From an uncultured Lachnospiraceae bacterium (GTDB lineage Bacteria; Bacillota; Clostridia; Lachnospirales; Lachnospiraceae): a stretch of 40,304 nucleotides of DNA. Under the pieces are notes generated by a model. The model did not search any database. It saw nothing but the letters and a program-made list of their open reading frames with translations, and had not been told where the DNA came from. Below are positions 26,201 to 33,759 of this stretch, piece after piece. Where the stretch lies: the NCBI GenBank assembly GCA_905233835.1, contig CAJOGB010000002.1:1-40304 (forward strand), written 5' to 3'. Every line of letters begins with the position of its first letter. Positions within the stretch are counted from its first letter, which is position 1. A program made the position numbers and the translations under genes.

Positions 26201-26796
26201 TCAAACGGTTATTCTATATGTTTGATACCACACGGAGTTTAAACGACAGCATTCGATTTGCTCTTTTGAAATTCTTATGTTTCAAAAAACCGTTAGACGA
26301 TCGAGAATTTGCCACATTGGATTATTTGCTTCGCGACTGTATTTCAAAAAATGTATATTTTGAATTCTTCCGTAGAATGGATGAACATTTACTTATTAAG
26401 TACCATTTTTATGATAAGAATTTTATTGAATTTCACGGCGACAAGAAATCAAATCTTACCATTACCTATCGCTTAAACAATGAAGAAGAGCAAAGTGAAC
26501 GCTTAATTGAAATGTACGAAGGTATATATGTGAAGCAGTTTGTTCTTTTCTTTGGAGATACGGTTTCTTATCAAATTTCTTCTTATGAAACAGACGAGAT
26601 TCTAAAAGAAGATACGTTATCTTATCAGGAATTGGTGGAACGGGAAAAACAGTCTCGGTTCGGTATGCTAAATCAAATGAAGAGCGATTTTGTTTATAAG
26701 AATTATCAGGATTTGATTAAGGATTTGAAATTCTATCAGGGAATGGATGTTACAACCAATCATTTATTTCATATCATTCATTCAATTGAAGGTTAG
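23248..26796 (+). CDS. DUF5717-like large protein: twin beta modules plus helical solenoid
   Basis: First gene of a four-gene set. It starts with TTG, seven bases after AGGAG, and encodes 1182 residues. I recognise it as a DUF5717-type protein, a Lachnospiraceae family with no assigned function. Two beta-rich modules of about 95 residues (about 22-118 and 192-289) look alike: each opens with EKL-E/D-F, contains alternating hydrophobic strands, and ends in a module such as LPFSIVYDR or KKEVNLICSFE. From about 305 to 1060 the protein is helical and TPR-like (for example TGSIEILNRLIELYPKQYMYSLQKAQALI). A small beta region near 1070-1125 and a helical end follow. There is no signal peptide or membrane helix. 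It probably acts as a cytoplasmic scaffold; this is inference. Confidence 0.85.
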   Translation: MRKRIWRMSEDKFDDIAPMVEFHKEKLEFVAYENEIFEDCIELSVVNDVRLCGMVYSSNPYVIIENPEFDDIHVKIRFKTTHAGFRVGDELKGEFHIVANQYVKTLPFSIVYDRKYPFVLNREIRDLKDFCALAKENYSEALQLFSSPKMDLVLMQESLQNQLLYRGIKSAPVSFSNLEEFLVATNQKDRCFIEVREEKLDFYNVVENLKESIHITKNTWGYVEFFVHCDSDFITIEKGRINSDFFLGNNLELNFYIHKERLHAGKNEAKIRIEGVDIKKEVNLICSFEENSEPKHAASLQEKKDLFDLSSLYVDYRLKKMTTGDWATGSIEILNRLIELYPKQYMYSLQKAQALIVNKQRQDALWLISDLKRDIEDKKSTEWAYLLYLCTLIEQENNYVNKLTEEIENIFRLHPDDVRIFWFLTFLREEYLKDSKRKLNAIKQWVDGGCYSPYLYIEAYQIFMQDPFLLTSLNDFSLRILNWAAKHGQISVNLTVQFEKLLPEENEFNDRVFLLATHIYKRYPEKDLLFSIVSYLLKNQKTGQEFFPWYSLAVEKDLKLTGLFEAYMMSLSTNQGEELPSIVSMFFRFENHLPMEKKAYIYANVIQYKKNNFHLYEQYLPQIQRFALEQMHLSHINDDLAVCYQDIIDSGLLDEEIATDLSRLIFSKRFVCLRNDIRQIVVFEEMFAKPKVVPVVNNIAYFSALTENYVIFLETNDGKYILDKQGYYLDDLINADHALGKLNYLSGFATYYFLQEFDSYRSADDIPQQKLGKIKDFLYDNEISLAYKRKKLPLISSILKEHQKEDLLVKYLVDYKEYRNLTSETAAYIIDLLITSDDYMTAYEMLGIYDGLLVPGKSLLRLCNHMIDEIGDQAEDFIISLLAYLMRQYLFTDESIEYLCKFYVGPTADMVSLWKLSDVRGLSTKGLEERILTLMLYSEDFSIPSVEIFDSYMKKKVSPMIVEAYLTYFSRRYLLFDENISEQIFKRLFYMFDTTRSLNDSIRFALLKFLCFKKPLDDREFATLDYLLRDCISKNVYFEFFRRMDEHLLIKYHFYDKNFIEFHGDKKSNLTITYRLNNEEEQSERLIEMYEGIYVKQFVLFFGDTVSYQISSYETDEILKEDTLSYQELVEREKQSRFGMLNQMKSDFVYKNYQDLIKDLKFYQGMDVTTNHLFHIIHSIEG

Positions 26797-26807
26797 GAGT
26801 ATCAGTT

Positions 26808-28061
26808 TTGGAACAGACAACTTCAAGCGGCGTATATTTTGGATTGGATATTACCGATCGCTACGCTTTGGTCAGTTTTTATAAACCGAATATGGAAGAA
26901 CCGGAGACCATCAGTACGGTTATGGGATCGGAAGTGTTTCAAATTCCCCTTTTTTTGTCAAAACGCAGAGGCATGGGACAGTGGTTTATCGGTCAGGAAG
27001 CGAAAAACCAGGTACAAGCCGGAAACAGCGATGGTATTGATATGCTTCTTTCCCGTGCACTTCACAGGGATAATGTGATTCTGGATGCTACGGAATATCC
27101 GGCCACCGAACTTCTTTTGATTTTTTTAAGAAAAATCTTAACTTTGCCCGGCGGATACTTTGGAAGTTCAAAATTCGAGAAGCTTGTAATTACCGTTCCG
27201 GTGCTTGATATGGAGCATATGGAACTGTTTACGGTTTTATGTACACAGCTTGGCTTGGATTCATCCCAGGTAATGTTTATCGATCATAAGGAAAGCTTTT
27301 ATTATTACGTGTTCCATCAAAGAGCGGATGTGTTTTATCAAGATGTTATGCTTTTTGATTTGGAAGATAATCAGCTCATTGGATATCGATTACATAGAAA
27401 TGCCAATACAAAACCGCAGCTAGTGCGTATAGAAACCAATAACTTCGGAACATTAATCGATAATAAGGACGAGAAGTTTTTGTTTTTGTTAAAGCCCACT
27501 TTTGCGGGAGAAGAGATTTCTTCCGTTTATTTGACGGGAGACGGGTTTGACGGGAACTGGATGAAACAATCATTACAGTTTTTGTGTCATAATCGCAGAG
27601 TTTTTGCGGGAAAAAATCTTTTTTCCAAGGGTGCTTGTTATGCCGGTTATCGAAAGAGTGTTTCCTCGGAAGAGTGGCCTTTTGTATACATGGGAGAGCA
27701 GGAACTGAAAGTAAACCTCTCTATCAAAGTATTAAATCATAATGAGATGCAGTTTATTTCTCTGTTGGATGCCGGTGAGAATTGGTATGAATCCGAATTC
27801 AGTTGCGAAGTAATTTTGGATGGTACAAAAGAAATTGAATTTTGGGTACAACGTCCGGATTCCCGTCAGGCCAGCGTTGAAATATTAGAGTTAAAAGATT
27901 TGCCGGAGCGTGAGAATCGTACTACAAGGCTTCGGATTACTGCGAAACCCGTTTCCGATCGAAGCATTCGTCTTTTGATTCGGGATTTGGGATTTGGGGA
28001 AATTGTTCCTTCATCCAATAAGATTTGGGAGCATGAAATATCCATCGCGGTTCAGGAGTAA
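26808..28061 (+). CDS. DUF5716-like degenerate Hsp70/actin-fold protein
   Basis: Second gene of the set; TTG start eight bases after AGGAG, which overlaps the end of the previous gene. The 417 residues show an Hsp70-type ATPase layout in worn form: VYFGLDITDRYALVSF (9-24) matches the phosphate-1 strand, VITVPVLDMEHMELF (127-141) and FIDHKESFYYYVF (157-169) match the connecting segment, VMLFDLEDNQLIGYRL (180-195) is phosphate-2 without the glycines, and VYLTGDGFDGNWMKQSL (240-256) is the adenosine motif. After about 285 comes a beta-rich tail like a substrate-binding part. ATP binding may be lost. I take it for the DUF5716 family. Function unknown. Confidence 0.82.
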   Translation: MEQTTSSGVYFGLDITDRYALVSFYKPNMEEPETISTVMGSEVFQIPLFLSKRRGMGQWFIGQEAKNQVQAGNSDGIDMLLSRALHRDNVILDATEYPATELLLIFLRKILTLPGGYFGSSKFEKLVITVPVLDMEHMELFTVLCTQLGLDSSQVMFIDHKESFYYYVFHQRADVFYQDVMLFDLEDNQLIGYRLHRNANTKPQLVRIETNNFGTLIDNKDEKFLFLLKPTFAGEEISSVYLTGDGFDGNWMKQSLQFLCHNRRVFAGKNLFSKGACYAGYRKSVSSEEWPFVYMGEQELKVNLSIKVLNHNEMQFISLLDAGENWYESEFSCEVILDGTKEIEFWVQRPDSRQASVEILELKDLPERENRTTRLRITAKPVSDRSIRLLIRDLGFGEIVPSSNKIWEHEISIAVQE

Positions 28062-28064
28062 GAA

Positions 28065-28898
28065 ATGGGTGAACTGATTTATTGTAAAAATTCCATAGCG
28101 AAAACTCCGTATTATATTGAGGATGCCGGACTTAACATTTATTCATTGGAAGAATTGAGTTATTATATCTACAATAATCCCTATCTGATTGATACTTCCA
28201 TGATGTCGAAGGAGTTTATTTCTTGGCTTTCCGATGAACTGGGAGAAAAAGAAGCGGCAAATCAGCTTTCGGAATTAAAAGACGGAAATGCTCCTTTGCA
28301 TTTGTTCGTGGGAAGAATTCTAAATTCCTGTGGCTATCTGTCTCAAACCGAAATTAAACAGACCATGGATATCATTTCTTCCATCGAGAATAAGAGTGAA
28401 GAAGAATGCAAAAAGATTCGTGGCGATCGCTTCATGGAAAAGGGAAAAATCGTGGATGCCATCTATGAATACGAGAATATCTTAAATCACTCCAAAGATA
28501 TGTCGGATTCTTTGATGGGTGATATTTATCATAATTTGGGTTGTGCATATGCCAAACTGTTTTTCTTTGAACAGGCGGTTTCTTATTTTGATATGGCTTA
28601 TGAAAAAAATAAGAACCGGGATTCTTTGAAGTCACTGTTTTACGCACTTCGCTGTAATCGTAACGAAACTCAGTTTGAGTCTTATGTAGTGAAGTATCAG
28701 ATTTCCGAGGAGATGTCGGAAAAGATTAAATCGGAAGTGACGACTGTCAGCACTTGCAGTGAGATAAAAGATTTTGGAAAAGAAATGGATGAATTGTATG
28801 GAAACTATTCCTCCGATGCACAGTTGGAAAATCGTTTTGATACGATTTTAAATGAAGTACAAAAGAATTATAACAGTATGTCAAAGACAACGATTTAG
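28065..28898 (+). CDS. TPR protein of the DUF5717/DUF5716 gene set
   Basis: A 277-residue soluble protein, three bases after the previous stop, with its AGGAG site inside the end of that gene. The N-terminal 105 residues are distinctive (YYIEDAGLNIYSLEELSYYI at 16-35, then a helical stretch) and I do not recognise the domain. Two TPR units follow (about 113-142 and 152-182), including GDIYHNLGCAYAKLFFFEQA. The C-terminal 80 residues are charged and helical. TPR units usually bind proteins, so it may link the Hsp70-like and membrane proteins of the set. No function can be given. Confidence 0.82.
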   Translation: MGELIYCKNSIAKTPYYIEDAGLNIYSLEELSYYIYNNPYLIDTSMMSKEFISWLSDELGEKEAANQLSELKDGNAPLHLFVGRILNSCGYLSQTEIKQTMDIISSIENKSEEECKKIRGDRFMEKGKIVDAIYEYENILNHSKDMSDSLMGDIYHNLGCAYAKLFFFEQAVSYFDMAYEKNKNRDSLKSLFYALRCNRNETQFESYVVKYQISEEMSEKIKSEVTTVSTCSEIKDFGKEMDELYGNYSSDAQLENRFDTILNEVQKNYNSMSKTTI

Positions 28899-28907
28899 GA
28901 TAATAAG

Positions 28908-30092
28908 ATGTTATTTAAGAAAAAGCAAAACAAAAATGACAAATTGGATGAATCTTTTGAAAAGGTAATTTCGGAGATCCAAAGGATTGAAGATTGGAAT
29001 AACCCTAAAAAGATTGAACATTATATTTTGGATTCCTGCGAGCATATTATTGCCACCACAAAGGAAATCGAGGCTTTAAAAGCAGAGTATCGTGTCCTTA
29101 CTTCTTATTTGGAAGATATCGATAAGATTAAAAAACTTCCGAAAAAGGAGTTTTCGGAGATTTCTTTGGTTGCGAAAAATATTGAAGACTTGGAACGTTC
29201 AAAACGCATCTTTAAAGATACAAAACCAAAATTAACCGATGAACAGTTTTTATTGATTTCCGCCAATGAAGAAACAATTCCGGAAACAATTAAGCGCATG
29301 CAAAGCAATGAAAAGTATCAATCTGCCGTTGAAAACGATATGAGAGTATTAGAGGCGGAAAAGAATACTTATGAAATCGAACGGGATGATATTTTACATA
29401 CCAACAATTTGATTCGAAGATTCTCGGTTTTGCTTTTATTTGCCTTTGGTTCTTTTGTTCTTTTGATGTTTGTTTTAAAAACCTCTGTAAATATGGATAT
29501 TTCGTTATATCTGTATGTCATATTATTTGTGGCTGCCTTGGCTATCTTTTTGCTTTTTGTATTTTATACGAATAATCGAACCCGGAATCGACAATTGATT
29601 CGAAATATGAATAATACGATATCCATTTTGAATGTGGTTCGTATGAAATATGCCAATGTAACCAGCGCCATCTCCTTTGAACAGGAGAGATTCCATGTAA
29701 ATTCTTCCATGGAATTACATTATCTTTGGGATTGTTATATTGAAATGGTACGTGCACAGGACCAGTACATTCAGGACAATGACGATCTTGAGTATTTTAC
29801 GGGACGATTGATGCGCATGCTTGCCAAACTTGATTTGTATGATACGAAGATTTGGCAGAATCAGATCGCTGCGTTGGTTCATGAAGATGTGATGTCAAAA
29901 GTAAATCACGATTTGGTTGTTCGTCGTCAAAAGATTCGAGATAAGATAGCGGAAAATACAAAATCCGTGAAATCCGAACGAGATGAAATCGATCGCTTGA
30001 TGAAGATTCATAATTATTATGTTCCGGAAATTATTGAGATTATTACATCCGTAGATAAACTTTGCGGCTTGAAAAAACCTCAGATCAGTTGA
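28908..30092 (+). CDS. Coiled-coil protein with a two-helix membrane hairpin
   Basis: Last gene of the set, nine bases after the TPR gene. The 394 residues begin with a basic end (MLFKKKQNKN), then a long charged helical region (about 14-168) likely to form coiled coils. Two hydrophobic helices (about 172-191 and 197-220) with a six-residue turn cross the membrane and return, so both long arms face the cytoplasm. A second coiled-coil arm runs from about 225 to the end. I know no family name. It could anchor the other three proteins at the membrane. A new promoter for gltX follows directly. Confidence 0.82.
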   Translation: MLFKKKQNKNDKLDESFEKVISEIQRIEDWNNPKKIEHYILDSCEHIIATTKEIEALKAEYRVLTSYLEDIDKIKKLPKKEFSEISLVAKNIEDLERSKRIFKDTKPKLTDEQFLLISANEETIPETIKRMQSNEKYQSAVENDMRVLEAEKNTYEIERDDILHTNNLIRRFSVLLLFAFGSFVLLMFVLKTSVNMDISLYLYVILFVAALAIFLLFVFYTNNRTRNRQLIRNMNNTISILNVVRMKYANVTSAISFEQERFHVNSSMELHYLWDCYIEMVRAQDQYIQDNDDLEYFTGRLMRMLAKLDLYDTKIWQNQIAALVHEDVMSKVNHDLVVRRQKIRDKIAENTKSVKSERDEIDRLMKIHNYYVPEIIEIITSVDKLCGLKKPQIS

Positions 30093-30094
30093 TG

Positions 30095-30123
30095 TTTACT
30101 TTTTTATAGCCAAGTTATATAAT
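30095..30123 (+). promoter_or_regulatory. Predicted promoter for gltX
   Basis: TTTACT (30095-30100), a 17-base spacer and a perfect TATAAT (30118-30123) lie 38 bases before the gltX ATG. Confidence 0.68.
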
Positions 30124-30161
30124 CAACATTCGGATTGAAATGATAAAGGAGTTAAAGATAT

Positions 30162-31613
30162 ATGAAAATCAGAACCAGATATGCACCTTCTCCAACAGGA
30201 AGAATGCACGTTGGAAATTTAAGAACTGCTCTTTACGCTTATTTGATTGCGAAACATGAGGGCGGAGATTTTATTCTTCGAATCGAGGATACGGATCAGG
30301 AACGTTATGTGGAAGGCGCTGTTGATATTATTTACAGAACCTTAAAAGATACAGGATTGGTTCATGATGAAGGACCGGACAAAGACGGTGGCGTTGGCCC
30401 TTATGTTCAAAGTGAACGTCAAAAAGCCGGTATCTATTTGAAATATGCCAAACAGTTGATTGAAAAAGGAGAAGCTTATTATTGTTTTTGCGATCAAGAA
30501 CGTTTGGAATCCTTAAAGACCGAAGTTGTGGACGGAAAGGTGATTTCTATCTACGATAAGCATTGTCTTTCTCTTTCAAAAGAAGAAGTAGAGGCAAACC
30601 TTGCCGCAGGAAAGCCTTATGTTATTCGTCAGAATAATCCGCGCACCGGCACAACTGCTTTTGAAGATGAAATTTACGGACGCATCGAAGTAGATAATTC
30701 CGAACTTGACGATATGATTTTGATTAAGTCCGACGGTTATCCGACCTATAATTTTGCAAATGTGGTTGATGATCATTTGATGGGTATTACCCACGTGGTT
30801 CGAGGAAATGAATATCTTTCTTCTTCCCCGAAGTATAATCGTTTGTACGAAGCATTCGGATGGGAAGTTCCTGTTTATATTCATTGCCCTTTGATTACGA
30901 ATGAAGAGCATCAGAAACTTTCAAAAAGAAGCGGACATTCTTCTTTTGAAGATTTGATTGAACAGGGATTCGTGAAGGAAGCGGTTGTGAACTTTGTGGC
31001 CCTTCTTGGATGGAGCCCAAGTGATAATAATGAGATTATGTCTCTTGATGATTTGGTAACATCCTTTGATTATCATCATATTAATAAATCGCCTGCAGTA
31101 TTTGATATGGTAAAACTTCGTTGGATGAACGGAGAATATATCAAAGCAATGGACGAGGATACTTTCTATGGTATGGCTGAGCCGTACTTAAAGGAAGTCA
31201 TTAAGAAGGATTTGGATTTAAAGAAGATTTCTTCCATGGTTCATACACGAATCGAAACCTTCTTAGACATCAAAGATCATATTGATTTCTTTGAATCTTT
31301 GCCGGAGTATGATACTCAGATGTATGTTCATAAGAAAATGAAGACGACAGAAGAGTCTTCCCTTTCTTTGTTACAGGAGATTTTACCTGTTTTGGAAGCA
31401 CAGGATGATTATTCTAACGATGCACTTTTTGCTACTTTAAAGGGATTTGCGGAAAGTCATGAGTATAAAAACGGCTATGTGCTTTGGCCGATTCGTACCG
31501 CCGTATCCGGAAAGCAAAACACACCGGGCGGTGCAACCGAACTTATGGAGATTTTGGGTAAAGAAGAATCCTTAAATCGCATTCGAAAAGGTATTGAATT
31601 ATTAAGTAAATAG
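30162..31613 (+). CDS. gltX: Glutamyl-tRNA synthetase
   Basis: Class I synthetase that charges tRNA-Glu (and in many Firmicutes also misacylates tRNA-Gln). The 483-residue length is typical. [20 protein letters not shown] at the N-terminus holds the HIGH motif as HVGN (16-19); [10 protein letters not shown] carries the KMSKS motif as [15 protein letters not shown] (about 47-56) is the usual substrate region, and the anticodon-binding end finishes with [21 protein letters not shown] precedes the ATG. The helicase gene follows after 44 bases and may share its transcript. No T-box is visible in the short leader. Confidence 0.96.
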   Translation: MKIRTRYAPSPTGRMHVGNLRTALYAYLIAKHEGGDFILRIEDTDQERYVEGAVDIIYRTLKDTGLVHDEGPDKDGGVGPYVQSERQKAGIYLKYAKQLIEKGEAYYCFCDQERLESLKTEVVDGKVISIYDKHCLSLSKEEVEANLAAGKPYVIRQNNPRTGTTAFEDEIYGRIEVDNSELDDMILIKSDGYPTYNFANVVDDHLMGITHVVRGNEYLSSSPKYNRLYEAFGWEVPVYIHCPLITNEEHQKLSKRSGHSSFEDLIEQGFVKEAVVNFVALLGWSPSDNNEIMSLDDLVTSFDYHHINKSPAVFDMVKLRWMNGEYIKAMDEDTFYGMAEPYLKEVIKKDLDLKKISSMVHTRIETFLDIKDHIDFFESLPEYDTQMYVHKKMKTTEESSLSLLQEILPVLEAQDDYSNDALFATLKGFAESHEYKNGYVLWPIRTAVSGKQNTPGGATELMEILGKEESLNRIRKGIELLSK

Positions 31614-31657
31614 TATTGGTTTTCATATATTCCGTAAGAAGAGACCAAAAGGAGTAT

Positions 31658-33283
31658 ATGAGAAACGAGAAACAAATTCTTGCAATCGAACATTTTACGG
31701 GACCGTGTCTTGTTATAGCGGGTCCCGGTTCGGGCAAGACGAAATGTCTGGTGGAACGGGTATGTAACCTAATCGAATCTCACCAAATTTCCCCTGAAAA
31801 AATCTTAGTTTTAACATTTACAAAAGATGCTGCAAATGAAATGAAGAATCGTTTTGTTAAGCAGTCTTCTTTTCATGGAAAAACACCGTTTTTCGGCACT
31901 TTTCATTCCTTCTTTTTCCAAATTTTAAAAGAAGAGTATCATTTTTCCAATCAGAATATTTTAAATACAAAAACCGCCGTTTCTTTGTTAAAAGAGGCAT
32001 TATCGTCCTGTCATATTCCGGAAAGCACCGTTGATTGTTTCGGAGTATTAAAGGAAATATCCGCTTGTTTGAATAAAAATATATCCGCGGATGATTTTGA
32101 ATCCCGTATGTTACAGTCCGATTTTTCTAAAGTATTTTTTTCATATCAAAGTTTGAAAGATAAGCATAACCTTATTGACTTTGACGATATGCAAAGCAAA
32201 GTGTATGATTTGTTATTAAATCATGAGGATGTGTTGGATAAATGGCAAAACAGATATTTGTTTGTATTATTGGATGAGGTACAGGATATCAATTCGTTAC
32301 AGTTTGATATTACAAATCTTTTGGTGAAAAAACATCAAAATCTATATGCGGTGGGAGATGACGATCAATCCATTTATGCCTTTCGAGGCTCTGTGCCTCG
32401 TCTTATGATGTCCTTTGAAAAAATCTATCCAAATTTAAAAACAATCGTACTTAATACGAATTACAGAAGCAAAAAACAGATTGTATCCGTAGCTTCTAAA
32501 TTTATTGAGCATAACGGATGTCGTTTTTCAAAAGAATATGAGAGCTTTTCCGATAACTTCGGAACAATAAAATATCTCCAGTTCGAGGATGAATGTGCGC
32601 AAGCCAATTATATTTCGGATGTCATTAAACTTACCAAAGGAAAAACCATCGGTATATTGTTTCGAAATAAAAAAGACGGAGATTATATCAGTCGATTTTT
32701 GGAGTGGAATCATATTCCTTATTACGCAAAGGAAAGATTTTATTATCAAAATACAAATGAGATTCTATTGGATGTAATCAACTATTTGAGCAACAAAAAA
32801 GATGACGGATATTCATTATTTGCAAGTATTAACATGTATCGAAAAGGTCTGGGATATGAGAGTTATTTAAAAAAGAAATACGAGAATGATCCAATGACTT
32901 TGGAAGTGGTGTTGTCGTATTTGGACGAACTTCAAAATGAATGTAAAAAGTTTTCAAAAAATTTAAGTGTTTCCGATGTGATTTGTCATTTGAAAAAAAT
33001 GGAAATGAAAGAATTGTATCGAACAAAAACTAAAGAGGAAACTAACGTATCTTTGTATACGTATCACGGTTCTAAAGGATTGGAGTTTGATATGGTGTTT
33101 TGCATAGATGTAAATGAGGGAATCGTTCCTTCACCTTATTGTAACGGGGATGTGGAAGAGGAAAGAAGGATGTTTTATGTGGCGATTACAAGAGCAAAAA
33201 GTGATTTATATATCAGTTGCATAAAAATAAGAGGGGGTAAAACATACAGCCCCTCTGTATTTATCAATGAAATGAAGTATTAG
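31658..33283 (+). CDS. Compact UvrD/Rep-type superfamily 1 DNA helicase
   Basis: ATP-driven 3'-5' helicase of the UvrD/PcrA/Rep superfamily. I place the start at ATG 31658, next to AAAAGGAG (31647-31654); an earlier in-frame TTG at 31616 has no ribosome site. Motifs: I AGPGSGKT (21-28), Ia VLTFTKDAANEM (51-62), II LLDEVQD (204-210), III GDDDQSIYAFRG (233-244), IV VLNTNYRS (264-271), V TYHGSKGLEFDMVF (468-481), VI RMFYVAITRAKSDL (504-517). At 541 residues it is far shorter than UvrD or PcrA (about 720), with reduced 1B/2B subdomains and almost no C-terminal extension. It may act on a special repair or replication task. It converges on the DUF1292 gene with one base between stops. Confidence 0.92.
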   Translation: MRNEKQILAIEHFTGPCLVIAGPGSGKTKCLVERVCNLIESHQISPEKILVLTFTKDAANEMKNRFVKQSSFHGKTPFFGTFHSFFFQILKEEYHFSNQNILNTKTAVSLLKEALSSCHIPESTVDCFGVLKEISACLNKNISADDFESRMLQSDFSKVFFSYQSLKDKHNLIDFDDMQSKVYDLLLNHEDVLDKWQNRYLFVLLDEVQDINSLQFDITNLLVKKHQNLYAVGDDDQSIYAFRGSVPRLMMSFEKIYPNLKTIVLNTNYRSKKQIVSVASKFIEHNGCRFSKEYESFSDNFGTIKYLQFEDECAQANYISDVIKLTKGKTIGILFRNKKDGDYISRFLEWNHIPYYAKERFYYQNTNEILLDVINYLSNKKDDGYSLFASINMYRKGLGYESYLKKKYENDPMTLEVVLSYLDELQNECKKFSKNLSVSDVICHLKKMEMKELYRTKTKEETNVSLYTYHGSKGLEFDMVFCIDVNEGIVPSPYCNGDVEEERRMFYVAITRAKSDLYISCIKIRGGKTYSPSVFINEMKY

Positions 33284-33284
33284 A

Positions 33285-33593
33285 TTATTCTTCAACTTCG
33301 TCCTGGATTTCCTGAAAGCGTTTACCTACGCGTTCATATTCCTCATCATCCTGAATGTTGTCTAAGTACGGTTCGCCGGTTTCTTCGTTTTCAAAGTAGC
33401 GATAAATAATGACTTCGTCTTCGCGAAGGGGTTCTCCGTTTTCGTCAACCGGTAATAAAACGATGTAATCCTGATCTTCAACATCAAATATTGTAAGAAT
33501 TTCGCAGTCCAATTCGGAACCGTCATCCATTTCAAGTGTAACCATTACATCGGTATCATTTTCATCAATCGGAAATGTTTCTTCGTTTTTCAA
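33285..33593 (-). CDS. DUF1292 family protein
   Basis: A small, very acidic 102-residue protein with a TTG start, preceded on the minus strand by AAGGAG. The core VTLEMDDGSELDCEILTIFDV, then YIVLLPVDENGE and VIIYRYFENEE, matches the DUF1292 (YrzB-like) family of Firmicutes, whose role is unknown. In many relatives it sits near ruvX (yqgF); here it is alone with its own promoter and faces the helicase gene tail to tail with one base between the stop codons. It ends in Glu-rich residues. Confidence 0.9.
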   Translation of the reverse strand: MKNEETFPIDENDTDVMVTLEMDDGSELDCEILTIFDVEDQDYIVLLPVDENGEPLREDEVIIYRYFENEETGEPYLDNIQDDEEYERVGKRFQEIQDEVEE

Positions 33594-33622
33594 TTTGATT
33601 CTCCTTCTTAAAATTTTTCATC

Positions 33623-33651
33623 ATTATATAAAAACCATGGAATAAAAGCAA
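33623..33651 (-). promoter_or_regulatory. Predicted promoter for the DUF1292 gene
   Basis: Minus strand TTGCTT (33646-33651), 17-base spacer, TATAAT (33623-33628), 30 bases before the TTG start. Confidence 0.65.
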
Positions 33652-33679
33652 TGAAAAACAAAAAAGATTCTATGAAAAA

Positions 33680-33709
33680 TTGCCTATAATTCAAGAAATA
33701 TGCTATAAT
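33680..33709 (+). promoter_or_regulatory. Predicted promoter for the GH13-like gene
   Basis: TTGCCT (33680-33685), 18-base spacer, TATAAT (33704-33709), about 50 bases before the ATG. A second TATAAT occurs at 33685-33690. This promoter is divergent from the DUF1292 promoter. Confidence 0.58.
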
Positions 33710-33759
33710 TTATTGGATTTTTACGAATCGCTAAAAGGGAAAGATGAGAGGAAATAAAC

